In this document: in pieces, positions 43,703-51,793 of the stretch
How positions within the stretch are numbered: the first letter of the stretch is position 1
How the letters are laid out: each line of letters starts with the position of its first letter
DNA from: Gammaproteobacteria bacterium
GTDB taxonomy: Bacteria; Pseudomonadota; Gammaproteobacteria; Steroidobacterales; Steroidobacteraceae
Direction: 5' to 3'
DNA length: 64,000 bases
Assembly (NCBI GenBank): GCA_028293745.1
Contig: JAQGOF010000018.1
Span: 1-64,000, forward strand
The notes under the pieces: generated by a model
Seen by the model: only the letters and a program-made list of their open reading frames with translations
Database searches by the model: none
What the model was told of the DNA's origin: nothing
Position numbers and translations under genes: made by a program

Positions 43703-45799
43703 TCAGCTATACCACTGGTGCCACATCGCGCTGTCACCGCCCACGACAAACACGTCGCGTCGGTCGGCGGCCCAGGCTGTCGTGCTCGAGGGCGAGAAAA
43801 CCGATCCGCCCAACGATTGCCAGCCGGTCCAGGCCGAACCTGTCCATCGCTGAACGTAGAGCGCGTTGTCCGTGCCAGCACCGTAGACGTCCAGACGGTT
43901 TGGTGCTGATGACAGGGCCTGCGGCGGCGAAACCAGGATGCCGCCGAGGGACTCCCAGCCGTTCCAATTGGCGCCATCCCACCACCGATGCCACAGACCG
44001 TGGTCCTGGCCGAGAGCGAAGACGTCGATGCGATCCTCGTCCCAGCACACTGCTGTGGGCGGGGACGTGAGCACACCCCCTAACGACTCCCAGCCGCCCC
44101 AGCTGACACCATCCCACCAGCGGTGCCACAGTGCGTGGTCTTCCCCGAGAGCAAAGAGATCAAGCCGATTCGGACCCCAGGAGCATGCGACAGGCGGGGA
44201 GGTGAGGATACCGCCGAGAGATTCCCACCCACCCCAATTCGCACCGTCCCACCACCGATGCCAGACCGCGTGATCCTCGCCGAGGGCGAAGACGTCAATG
44301 CGATTTTCACCCCAGCATACTGCGCTCGGCGGGGATGTTAGAACGCCTCCGAGGGACTCGTATCCACCCCAGGCAGACCCATCCCACCACCGGTGATACA
44401 AGGCGCTGTCAGTCCCCAGCACGAACGCGTCGAGTCGGTTCGGTCCCCACGAAACGACGGTCGGCGGTGAGGTCAAGACTCCGCCCAGCGACTCCCATCC
44501 ACCCCAGTTTGAGCCGTCCCACCAGCGGTGCCACAACGCGCTGTCGGTTCCCTCGGCGAAGACGTCGAGGCGGTTCGGAGCCCAGGAGACAGCCACCGGT
44601 GGGCTTTCGATCACGCCGCCGAGCCACTCCCACCCGCTCCAGGCAGCCGTGGAGCTCTCCAACGGGAAAGGATCGTCGTTGGTCACGCCGGAGGGTTTGC
44701 CGATCGGAAAGAACTGCTGCAACAGGTTGGTGAACTGTACGAACCCATCCGTCGCTCCCGTCAGGGCCGTGTAGGTCTGGGCCAGTGTCTTGCCTCCCGC
44801 CGCAACGATCTCGTTCCAGGAGAACCGCAGTTGATCGTGCAGATAGTTCAGGAACAGGACCGAACAGCCGATCGAAGTGTAGTTGGTGTCAGTCGACTCG
44901 CTGTTGTTTACCCAGTCGGGACGGTCCGGCGTATCCAGCCATACGGCGGCGGAGGCAAAGCCATTGAGCTCGTTCGGATACAGCTCGGTGGCCAGCGTTC
45001 GGGAGAGTCCTTCGCCGGCGCTGGCGCCGCAGTCCCAGCCGTTGCCGCACGCAGCCTCGAAGACCTCGACCTCCTCGGCAACCACCAGCATCCGGGTGTG
45101 ATCGATGTCCGGTGTCGGGCTCGTATCCGCATCGCAATACATATCGACACCGGCGCAGCCGTAGTGAAAGGCCCCGCCGATCCCTGCCGCGATGATGACG
45201 TTGAACGGCAGGTTAGGGGGCGTGATCCCGCCAAACCAGCCCTGGATAATTCCGTATTCGCGCTCACAGCTGGCCAGCACGCCGTCGGCGATCCCGGGGC
45301 CGTTTGCACCCAGCGCAGGATCGTAATAGACGTTGAAATGTGCCGTGCTGCCCCGCAGCGTGGTCGGATAGTCGAATCCTACGCGGGGAGCTACGCGCTC
45401 GGCGACGTGCGTACCGGGCGGAGCAAACACGTGTGGGCGCCTGCCGACCGCGGGGACCTCCACGCGGCGTAGAATGGCGTTCTCCTGCATGCCCGCTCCA
45501 GGCATGGAACGCGAAAATATCCGAGTGCGTGGCGCCGGTGCCGGTGCCCCTTTCAGGTTGGGCTCGTCGGCCTTGGCGCGCGGTGCCCGCCGTGATGGTG
45601 CAGCGCCCGCTGCATGAGGCGTGGGCATGAGTACTTGCTTCGCCTGCCCTGGCTTGCCATTGCCTTCGCCTGTACCGGGCATCGAAGCGGGCTTGGATTT
45701 GGCTGATCCTGCCGGTAACGGCCCGTTGGTTTCGGACGCAACGGTATGGATCGGGACCTGCGGTTGCATGGCTCCGCCTGGAGGATTCACTGTTGCCAT
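43703..45799 (-). CDS. Large protein with unassigned N-terminal domain and seven-bladed PLL-type lectin propeller
   Basis: A 698-residue protein. Residues 1-130 are Pro/Ala/Gly-rich and disordered with no signal peptide. Residues about 135-375 form an unassigned globular domain ([18 protein letters not shown], then [16 protein letters not shown] with paired Cys, and [18 protein letters not shown]) that resembles the layout of a metalloprotease but lacks HExxH. Residues about 387-698 are seven repeats of about 46 residues with the core WGGWESLGG, then NRLDVFALG and ALWHRWWDG. This is the seven-bladed fold of the Photorhabdus PLL/PHL lectins, which bind L-fucose and O-methylated glycans. A strong AAAGGAG site precedes the ATG. 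It may be a secreted or released glycan-binding effector; the N-terminal role is unknown. Confidence 0.85.
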   Translation of the reverse strand: MATVNPPGGAMQPQVPIHTVASETNGPLPAGSAKSKPASMPGTGEGNGKPGQAKQVLMPTPHAAGAAPSRRAPRAKADEPNLKGAPAPAPRTRIFSRSMPGAGMQENAILRRVEVPAVGRRPHVFAPPGTHVAERVAPRVGFDYPTTLRGSTAHFNVYYDPALGANGPGIADGVLASCEREYGIIQGWFGGITPPNLPFNVIIAAGIGGAFHYGCAGVDMYCDADTSPTPDIDHTRMLVVAEEVEVFEAACGNGWDCGASAGEGLSRTLATELYPNELNGFASAAVWLDTPDRPDWVNNSESTDTNYTSIGCSVLFLNYLHDQLRFSWNEIVAAGGKTLAQTYTALTGATDGFVQFTNLLQQFFPIGKPSGVTNDDPFPLESSTAAWSGWEWLGGVIESPPVAVSWAPNRLDVFAEGTDSALWHRWWDGSNWGGWESLGGVLTSPPTVVSWGPNRLDAFVLGTDSALYHRWWDGSAWGGYESLGGVLTSPPSAVCWGENRIDVFALGEDHAVWHRWWDGANWGGWESLGGILTSPPVACSWGPNRLDLFALGEDHALWHRWWDGVSWGGWESLGGVLTSPPTAVCWDEDRIDVFALGQDHGLWHRWWDGANWNGWESLGGILVSPPQALSSAPNRLDVYGAGTDNALYVQRWTGSAWTGWQSLGGSVFSPSSTTAWAADRRDVFVVGGDSAMWHQWYS
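43706..44641 (-). repeat. Seven tandem 138-bp repeats encoding propeller blades
   Basis: The seven units each encode about 46 residues, with W-x-G-W-E-S-L-G-G at the start and W-H-R-W-W-D-G at the end. Units 2 to 5 are the most alike, units 1, 6 and 7 more divergent, as expected for blades that close a ring. The number seven matches a full propeller. Confidence 0.85.
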
Positions 45800-45992
45800 T
45801 GGAATCTCCTTTTCTTTGTGCGGGTAAGGCTTTGGCGCGTATTCACATTATGCGCAATTAAACACCAACATTAGGCCGCGCGGAGGTGGCTGTCTGTCCC
45901 CTCGGCGACATATACTCGCCGAAGTCTCGCCGCCCGACCCTTGCCGGTGATGGGGCCGGAGGACCGATCAGGCGCTGCAACGTGGTCATTCC

Positions 45993-46757
45993 ATGTCCAT
46001 CATTCGCGCAACGACAGAGTCTCTTGCCGGGAACCGACTGCTGGCGGCGCTGCCGCCCGCGGAGCGGGCGCGACTGCTTCCCGAGCTCGAGAGCACCGCA
46101 TTTTCGCTCGGTGACGTCGTCTACGAATCCGGCCAACGGCTACAGCACATATATTTCCCGACTTCCTGCATCGCGTCCCTGGTAATCACGACTCAAAGTG
46201 GCGTGACCGCCGAAGTAGCGCTCGTGGGCAATGAGGGCGCACTGGCAATTGCGCTCTTCCTCGGTGGTGCGACGACGCCAAATTGCGCCGTCGTGCAGAT
46301 CGCGGGAGGCGCCCTCAGGATGCGGGCGAACACATTGCGCGCAGAGGTTGAGCACTCCGGTCCGTTCCGACGACTGCTGTCGCGTTATACCCAGGCGCTG
46401 ATCACGCAAATCTCGCAAACGGCGGTCTGCAACCGCTTGCATCGCGTCGAGCAGCGTCTGTGCCGCCGGATTTTGCTGTGTCGCGACCGCCTGCATTCGG
46501 ACGAGTTGCTGATGACCCACGAGCTCATGGCCAACATGCTTGGCGGACGCCGCCAGAGCGTGACCGCGGCTGCTGGGCGCCTGCAAGCGGCAGGCCTGAT
46601 TCATTACGCACGCGGTCACATCAAAATCATCGACCGCGCGGGGTTGGAGAAGTCCGCATGCGAGTGCTATCCGTTGGTCAAGTGTGAGCTTGACCGGCTG
46701 TTGGGGTTCGAGAAGCAGGGCCGCACATGTGTGCAACGGGAGAGAGCCGCGGCTTAA
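45993..46757 (+). CDS. Crp/Fnr family transcriptional regulator
   Basis: A 254-residue regulator with an N-terminal cyclic-nucleotide-binding-type beta barrel (GDVVYESGQRLQHIYFPTSC, ALVGNEGALAI) and a C-terminal winged HTH (MTHELMANMLGGRRQSVTAAAGRL, AGLIHYARGHIKIIDR). It lacks the Fnr N-terminal iron-sulfur cysteines. This sub-type is common in Proteobacteria and often has no known ligand. It is divergent from the lectin-propeller gene across a 194-bp gap and may control it. Confidence 0.92.
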   Translation: MSIIRATTESLAGNRLLAALPPAERARLLPELESTAFSLGDVVYESGQRLQHIYFPTSCIASLVITTQSGVTAEVALVGNEGALAIALFLGGATTPNCAVVQIAGGALRMRANTLRAEVEHSGPFRRLLSRYTQALITQISQTAVCNRLHRVEQRLCRRILLCRDRLHSDELLMTHELMANMLGGRRQSVTAAAGRLQAAGLIHYARGHIKIIDRAGLEKSACECYPLVKCELDRLLGFEKQGRTCVQRERAAA

Positions 46758-46934
46758 CGGGTTGGGATCGTGGACACGTCATGTTTGTTTCCCACAGTTC
46801 CAGGATGGAACCGGGACTAAAGGCCCCGGATCGTTCAGCTGGGGATCATCTGTGAGCGGACATAATCGGCGCAAAATCATTGCGACCCCCGGGGAGTGCG
46901 CTGCCAAGCCCAGGCATGGTAGTTTTGCTGGATT

Positions 46935-47573
46935 GTGCGCTTGCGCGCCTCTGCCGATGAGATGTTGCAGCGAACTGTGGACATCATGGACCGGCAGATT
47001 TCGCATGTAGTCCACCTGGTCGATGATCTGCTGGATGTCAGCCGCATTACACGCGGAAGCGTCGCACTCAAGCGCGAGAGGATCTCTTTGACCGATGTGC
47101 TGGCCAATGCAATCGAAGCCTCGCGACCACTCATTGAAGCGCACGCGCATGAGCTGACGGTTGAAGTGCGTCCCACCGTCCCAGTCATCGTCGATGGCGA
47201 TCCACATCGACTTGCACAAGTATTTTCAAACCTGCTCTCCAACAGTGCGAAATATACTGAGCGCGGGGGCCGCATCAGCCTCTCGCTCGATTGCGAAGGC
47301 GGGGAAGCGGTGGTCAGTGTGCGCGACACGGGGATCGGTATTCCGCCCCGCGCGCTCGAACGGGTGTTTGAGATGTTTTCGCAAGTGCATCCCAACGATG
47401 CGCGTTCGGAAGGAGGCCTTGGCATTGGCCTGTCATTAGTCCGCACGCTAACGCAGCTGCACGGTGGTTCGGTGAGCGCTGCGAGTCGGGGTCCGGGCAC
47501 CGGAAGTGTTTTCACGGTCCGTTTGCCCGTTGTGCAGGTCAGTTCTGTGGAAGACCGCGCGCACCCGCAGTAG
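46935..47573 (+). pseudogene. Truncated histidine kinase lacking the phospho-acceptor His
   Basis: The 212-codon frame carries the second helix of HisKA (QISHVVHLVDDLLDVSRITRG) and a complete HATPase_c (NLLSNSAKYTERGG, VRDTGIGIPPRALERVFEMF, GGLGIGLSLVRTL). The first HisKA helix with the conserved His, and any sensor, are missing, and the 178 bp upstream shows no continuation. The start is a GTG without a good ribosome-binding site. It is most likely the remains of a hybrid or sensor kinase. A role as a partner ATPase module cannot be excluded. Confidence 0.7.
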
Positions 47574-48336
47574 TTGCTGTGTCGAGGCCGCGTACCCCCC
47601 GAAACGTAGCGCCGGTGAAGTCCGCATTCGTGAGATTGGCGTGGGAGAAGTCGGTATCGATCAGCTGCGAGTCGCGCAGATCCGCCCCGGTGAGGTCGGC
47701 ATCGCTCAGGTTGGCACCGCTGAAATCAGACCGCACCAGCTTGGTCGCAGCAAGCTTCGCGCCAGTGAGATCGGTGAAACTGAAATCGGCGCGCGAAAAG
47801 TCAGAATTGGAGAAGTCCGCGCGCGGCGCCTTGGCATTGACCATGCTGGTGTGCATCAACCCCATTGACTGATTTTTCATGTCGGCTGCCGCGTTCATGT
47901 GAGTCAGAGTGGCATGCGTCAGGTCCGCCTTGCGCAGATCGCCTACGAGACGGGCGCCGGACAGATCCGCGTCCCGCAGGGTGCCGCCCGCGAGCTGTAC
48001 CGAGAACATCATGGCATTGCGCAACGACGCGCCAGTGAGGTCTGCGCCTTCCAGGAAGCTGACCGTCAGATTCGTGCGATCAAGCCGCGCCCGTGTCAAT
48101 TTAGCACCGTTGAGAACCGAGGCCGACAGATTCGCTCCGTGGAAATCAACTTCAGCCAGGTCCAGGCCCGAGAGGTTCTTACCGGTCAGATCCGGCCGCG
48201 TTCCGGAGGGTGAGTGGGCAATTGCCCCGCGCAAGGCCTCGCTCGTCATCCGCTCATAGTTGTCCCATTGGGCGTGGGCCTGAGCCATCGCCAGCCAGGT
48301 CACCAGGACCAGAACTGCCTCGGGTCGCTTGCTCAT
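47539..48336 (-). CDS. Exported pentapeptide-repeat protein
   Basis: A 265-residue protein with a signal peptide (AVLVLVTWLAMAQAHAQ) and then about 35 pentapeptide repeats of the A(D/N)Lxx type, for example ANLSASVLNGAKLTRARLDR and ADLTGADLRDSQLIDTDFSH. These build a right-handed quadrilateral beta helix. A short non-repeat insert (AAADMKNQSMGLMHTSMVN) interrupts the middle. The ATG at 48336 starts the signal; 48378 is an alternative. It overlaps the truncated kinase by 35 bp convergently. Export argues against a gyrase-protecting role; function unknown. Confidence 0.88.
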   Translation of the reverse strand: MSKRPEAVLVLVTWLAMAQAHAQWDNYERMTSEALRGAIAHSPSGTRPDLTGKNLSGLDLAEVDFHGANLSASVLNGAKLTRARLDRTNLTVSFLEGADLTGASLRNAMMFSVQLAGGTLRDADLSGARLVGDLRKADLTHATLTHMNAAADMKNQSMGLMHTSMVNAKAPRADFSNSDFSRADFSFTDLTGAKLAATKLVRSDFSGANLSDADLTGADLRDSQLIDTDFSHANLTNADFTGATFRGVRGLDTATTAGARGLPQN

Positions 48337-48405
48337 GGCGGGCTCGCTTTGTCCGGTGCGTGTCGCTCGGCGACCCATGATACACGCGGAGCGCGACCCG
48401 GATGG

Positions 48406-49071
48406 TCACGACGCGAGCGCGAACCCGCCCGCGATCAGCCCAATGGCGGTGATCCAGCTGCCGCACGCACGAATCGCGATATCTCGCCAGGTGCCCGAGG
48501 GCTGAGCGTCCAGTCTGCGGAAGGCGATGGTCAGAGCGGTGATGAGGGCAATGAAAGCGTAACCGCACATGGCCAGTCCGGCTCCGAATAGCACTCTATC
48601 CGTCGCGGCGCCGGCCCCACCGGCGTTCACGACGCCGCGCATAAAAGCCAGCACGAGTGCGATCACGCACAGCGCGGCAACATTGATCCGCAATCCCAAC
48701 GCCACCAGCAAGCCGAGTACAACCATCATCGCGGCGCTCGCCAGGGGTGCAATCCATGTGCTGCCAACTGAGAGCCCAACACTCAACCCGAGCAAAAGGC
48801 CTGGTGGAAGCACGAGCACGAGCCATCGTCCGTGAGTCGCTCCAAGTGAACCCGCCAGAAGACCCAACGCCGTCCAGAGAACGCCGTCCTGGAGGTCGGT
48901 CAGCGGATGCAGGGCGCCTGCGTAGAAGTCTCCGAGGCGAGAGGCAACGATGTGTGCGTCGGCGGTTTGCGCTGCGGCCAGCAGGACCACCGTAGCGAAA
49001 CCGACACGACCCAACAGCCGTTTCACGGCAACCGACCGAACGCTCTCATAGCGACTCGCGAACTGTCTCAT
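48406..49071 (-). CDS. Divergent HupE/UreJ-like membrane protein
   Basis: A 221-residue protein with a signal-like helix (ATVVLLAAAQTADAH) and about six further spans. It aligns in outline with HupE/UreJ, but the motif HPLTGLDH of its neighbour is here HPLTDLQD, and the FHGHAHG-type helix is replaced by a His-free FMRGVVNAGG segment. Its presumed metal ligands are therefore mostly lost. A C-terminal extension (RACGSWITAIGLIAGGFALAS) resembles the 68-residue protein of the first HupE locus. Its ATG overlaps the stop of the preceding hupE gene (ATGA). It may be a partner subunit rather than a permease on its own. Confidence 0.72.
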   Translation of the reverse strand: MRQFASRYESVRSVAVKRLLGRVGFATVVLLAAAQTADAHIVASRLGDFYAGALHPLTDLQDGVLWTALGLLAGSLGATHGRWLVLVLPPGLLLGLSVGLSVGSTWIAPLASAAMMVVLGLLVALGLRINVAALCVIALVLAFMRGVVNAGGAGAATDRVLFGAGLAMCGYAFIALITALTIAFRRLDAQPSGTWRDIAIRACGSWITAIGLIAGGFALAS

Positions 49072-49715
49072 GACGGACCACCGAAGCTACGCATCAGAAA
49101 ATAGCACCCCAGTACCGCGATCGATGCTCCGAGGCCTTGAATCAACCGTCCTCCTGCAGGCGACCGGGACAACGTCCCAATACTGATCCCGCACAAATGA
49201 AGGAGCCCGGTGGCCACGACGAAACCAACGCCGTACGCGAGTGGGTCGGCCGATTTCGGAAGCTCGGCACCATGCGCGTGGCCGTGGAAAATCGCGAAGA
49301 CGCCCACGACGACGGCCGCGATCGCGAACGGTAGACGCAATCGGGCCGCAACGGCGCCCCCTAGTACGAGAGCTGAGAGCGCAATCACTATTTCCGGTAT
49401 CGGAAGCCCAATACCCAACACACCGAGAACACCCCCCACGGCCATGACCAGCGGAAACGTGATCGGCAGGATCCAGATCGCCGGTGCGCCCAGTTGGGCA
49501 CCCCACAGTCCGACCGCGACCATGGCGGCCAGGTGATCCAGACCGGTCAGCGGGTGCAGGAATCCGCTCGCCAGGCCGGCGGGCACACCCTGTTGCTCAT
49601 GTGCAAAGGCCGTTTCGGCCATCGCGAGCAGACCGGGCAGAAGGGCGGACCGGGGCAGACGGGGACGTCGTGTCGCAGGGGCGTGAGGTGTTGTCACTCG
49701 AACGTTCTGCGTCAT
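49068..49715 (-). CDS. HupE/UreJ family membrane permease
   Basis: A 215-residue permease with a signal-like N-terminus (MAETAFAHEQQG) and six spans. The family His motifs are complete: HPLTGLDHLAAM and FHGHAHGAELP. It is close to the permease at 10350-10946. The ATG at 49715 overlaps the stop of the upstream HupE-like gene (ATGA); the longer frame from 49838 would lie inside that gene. It is the third gene of a coupled four-gene operon. Nickel or cobalt transport is the family expectation; no metal enzyme is nearby. Confidence 0.9.
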   Translation of the reverse strand: MTQNVRVTTPHAPATRRPRLPRSALLPGLLAMAETAFAHEQQGVPAGLASGFLHPLTGLDHLAAMVAVGLWGAQLGAPAIWILPITFPLVMAVGGVLGVLGIGLPIPEIVIALSALVLGGAVAARLRLPFAIAAVVVGVFAIFHGHAHGAELPKSADPLAYGVGFVVATGLLHLCGISIGTLSRSPAGGRLIQGLGASIAVLGCYFLMRSFGGPS

Positions 49716-50689
49716 GTCACACCCAACACCCGTACGAGACGGCCAATAAACCAGAACATCGCGATGGAGCCGATCGCGTAGGCTGGCAGCAGATCGCCCC
49801 AGCGCGGCAGTACGGCATTCAGGCGTCGATGTGCCCACATCAATGCCAGGATCAACAACACGAAAGCGAGCTGCCCGATCTCAACGCCGACGTTGAAGAA
49901 AAGCAGAGCGCCGGGCAGCAGACGGCGCTCGAGACCGAGCCCCGCCAGCGCACTCGCGAACCCGATGCCATGAACGAGTCCGAACGCGCCCGCAACCGCC
50001 CAGGGATAGCGGGCGGTCAGGCCCACTTCGCCACGCCGTTGCTTCACGATTTCCACGGCTACGAAAACAATGCTCAGCGCGATGCATGCGTTCAAGGGCC
50101 GTTCCGGGATGCCGATCAAGCCGAATGCGGCCGCCGCAAGTGAAATGCTGTGTCCCAGGGTGAAGGCGGTGATGGTCTTGGCCAGCCGCCAGCCACTGCG
50201 CACGATCCAGATCAGCCCGAGCACGAACAACAGATGGTCGGCGCCGAGCAGGATGTGGTCGATCCCGTAGTTCACATACGTTCCGGCCAGCTCAATCCAA
50301 CTCTGCAGAGTCGGCGTGCCTGCGGCCAGAACCGAAACAACCGGGCTCGCAGTCGTGATCGTGTAGCTGCGTGAGGCGCCGGTCATCGGGATGATCTTCA
50401 GCAGTACGGCGGACATGTTCACGCCGAGATTCGTGATGGTGATCGGCCCGACCAGGCCCTTGTCACCACAAATCAATTGCGGCATGCGCAGGAAGCAGTG
50501 CCCCGGCACATGCAGATCCACGCGCGAGGCGCCAATGGCGGGCTCCATGGTCCAGCGACCGATGAACGCACCGGGCCTCACCTCGCGAAACTCGAGAACG
50601 CCCAGCGACGCTTCGTGCGCTCGGATCTGCGGCGCAACCACAGCTGTGGCGAGCAACAGCAGCGCCGCAAGCGCCAGCCGGCGCACCAT
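49712..50689 (-). CDS. HupE/UreJ-type membrane protein with periplasmic N-terminal domain
   Basis: A 325-residue protein with a signal peptide ending IRAHEASLG, an exported domain of about 120 residues (LEFREVRPGAFIGRWTMEP, DLHVPGHCFLRM) and a C-terminal membrane domain of about six spans. The membrane part carries GIDHILLGADHLLFVLGL, FTLGHSISL, GLVHGIGFAS and NVGVEIGQL, the motifs of the longer HupE/UreJ branch, with several His/Asp able to bind metal. The ATG at 50689 shares one base with the stop of the PpiC-type gene; the frame from 50773 overlaps it and is not used. The periplasmic domain could receive the substrate. Confidence 0.88.
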   Translation of the reverse strand: MVRRLALAALLLLATAVVAPQIRAHEASLGVLEFREVRPGAFIGRWTMEPAIGASRVDLHVPGHCFLRMPQLICGDKGLVGPITITNLGVNMSAVLLKIIPMTGASRSYTITTASPVVSVLAAGTPTLQSWIELAGTYVNYGIDHILLGADHLLFVLGLIWIVRSGWRLAKTITAFTLGHSISLAAAAFGLIGIPERPLNACIALSIVFVAVEIVKQRRGEVGLTARYPWAVAGAFGLVHGIGFASALAGLGLERRLLPGALLFFNVGVEIGQLAFVLLILALMWAHRRLNAVLPRWGDLLPAYAIGSIAMFWFIGRLVRVLGVT

Positions 50690-51591
50690 CACTCTTCGTA
50701 CCGCACAGCGTAGGATGTTTTGAGTCGATTCACAGCCTCCCACGCCCGCTTGCGCGTCTCTTCGGTGTGCCACATGCGGGCAGCTTCATCGCGGACATTC
50801 GCAAGGCTTGCAGGCACTCCCTCGCGCCGGGAGTCGAGTCGAACGACGTGCCATCCCTCCTTGGACTGAAGGACCGACCACTGTCCGAGCGGCAGCGCGA
50901 GCAGGCCGTCACGGAACCCTTCGCCGAATGCGGGCGCCAGGCTTGCAACCGGACGGGCCAGGATGGCACGAGTTTGTTTCTGCAGGTCTGCCGACTCGCG
51001 CTGCGTCTGGATGTCCTCCAACTGCCGCCGCGCCGTCGCTTCGTCGGTCGGGGGTGTGAGATAAAACCCAACGCGCTCCGGCTCGTCGAACCGGTCGTGA
51101 TTGCTCGCAAACCAGGTGCGAAGCTGCTCCTGCGTCGGCGGCGGAACGCTGATCTGGTCGAAGATCAGCAACTGCAGCTTGTAGGCGATGCGATCCCGGA
51201 TCATGTCATCGCCCCGATCGACGGCGAGTGCTTTGCCCTCGCGGTACAGGATCTCACTCGCGACCCAGCTGTCGATCATCTTCTTGAGCTCTGGATCGGA
51301 CGGCACGCGCGCCTTGTCCTCGTCGAAGTTGTCAATGAATGACTGCCGCAGCGCTTTCGTGACCGTGATCGTGTGGTCGTCTTTGACCGGCGGATGCAGC
51401 AGGGCATCGGCGCCAAAGATGAGCATTCCCAGCACGGCGAAGTGCACCAGCGGCTCCCGCTTCACGAACCTCCACAGGGCGGACGCGATCACCCGCAAAC
51501 AGGGCCTGGTGCCGCCGCGCGGTTCGGCAGCTGGCCGTGCAGGGGAGCCATCCACGGCCGCAGGTCGAACGGACAGGAAGTTGTCGGACAT
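50689..51591 (-). CDS. Membrane-anchored PpiC/SurA-type peptidyl-prolyl isomerase-like protein
   Basis: A 300-residue protein with a basic cytoplasmic N-terminal part, one membrane span (FAVLGMLIFGADALLH) and a periplasmic domain. The helical chaperone part (DPELKKMIDSWVASEILYREGKAL) is followed by a parvulin-like C-terminal region (QWSVLQSKEGWHVVRLDSRREG). It is the first gene of an operon with three HupE-type proteins, so it may help fold or assemble their exported domains. A divergent exported PHP-type hydrolase gene starts 203 bp away and could be its client. Isomerase activity is not certain. Confidence 0.83.
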   Translation of the reverse strand: MSDNFLSVRPAAVDGSPARPAAEPRGGTRPCLRVIASALWRFVKREPLVHFAVLGMLIFGADALLHPPVKDDHTITVTKALRQSFIDNFDEDKARVPSDPELKKMIDSWVASEILYREGKALAVDRGDDMIRDRIAYKLQLLIFDQISVPPPTQEQLRTWFASNHDRFDEPERVGFYLTPPTDEATARRQLEDIQTQRESADLQKQTRAILARPVASLAPAFGEGFRDGLLALPLGQWSVLQSKEGWHVVRLDSRREGVPASLANVRDEAARMWHTEETRKRAWEAVNRLKTSYAVRYEE

Positions 51592-51793
51592 TGCTCGTTT
51601 GACTTGTTCGTGAGCCGCTCAAGGCGCGGCGATCTGTTTCAGGGGGCGGATTGTCCCTGTTTCCGGGTGGCCTGTAACGAGGTTGTGGTGGGAAGTAACA
51701 GAATCTTCATCATACTTTCATCTGTCTCCCCAATCGTATGCATCGGCGCTGCCCCCGAGCGCCTACCGCCGTCAACCTTTGAGGAGCCTCCAA

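Noticed and set aside
43706-44641. CRISPR-like or satellite array
   Set aside because: The 138-bp periodicity is coding: each unit is one propeller blade in a continuous frame, with no spacers.
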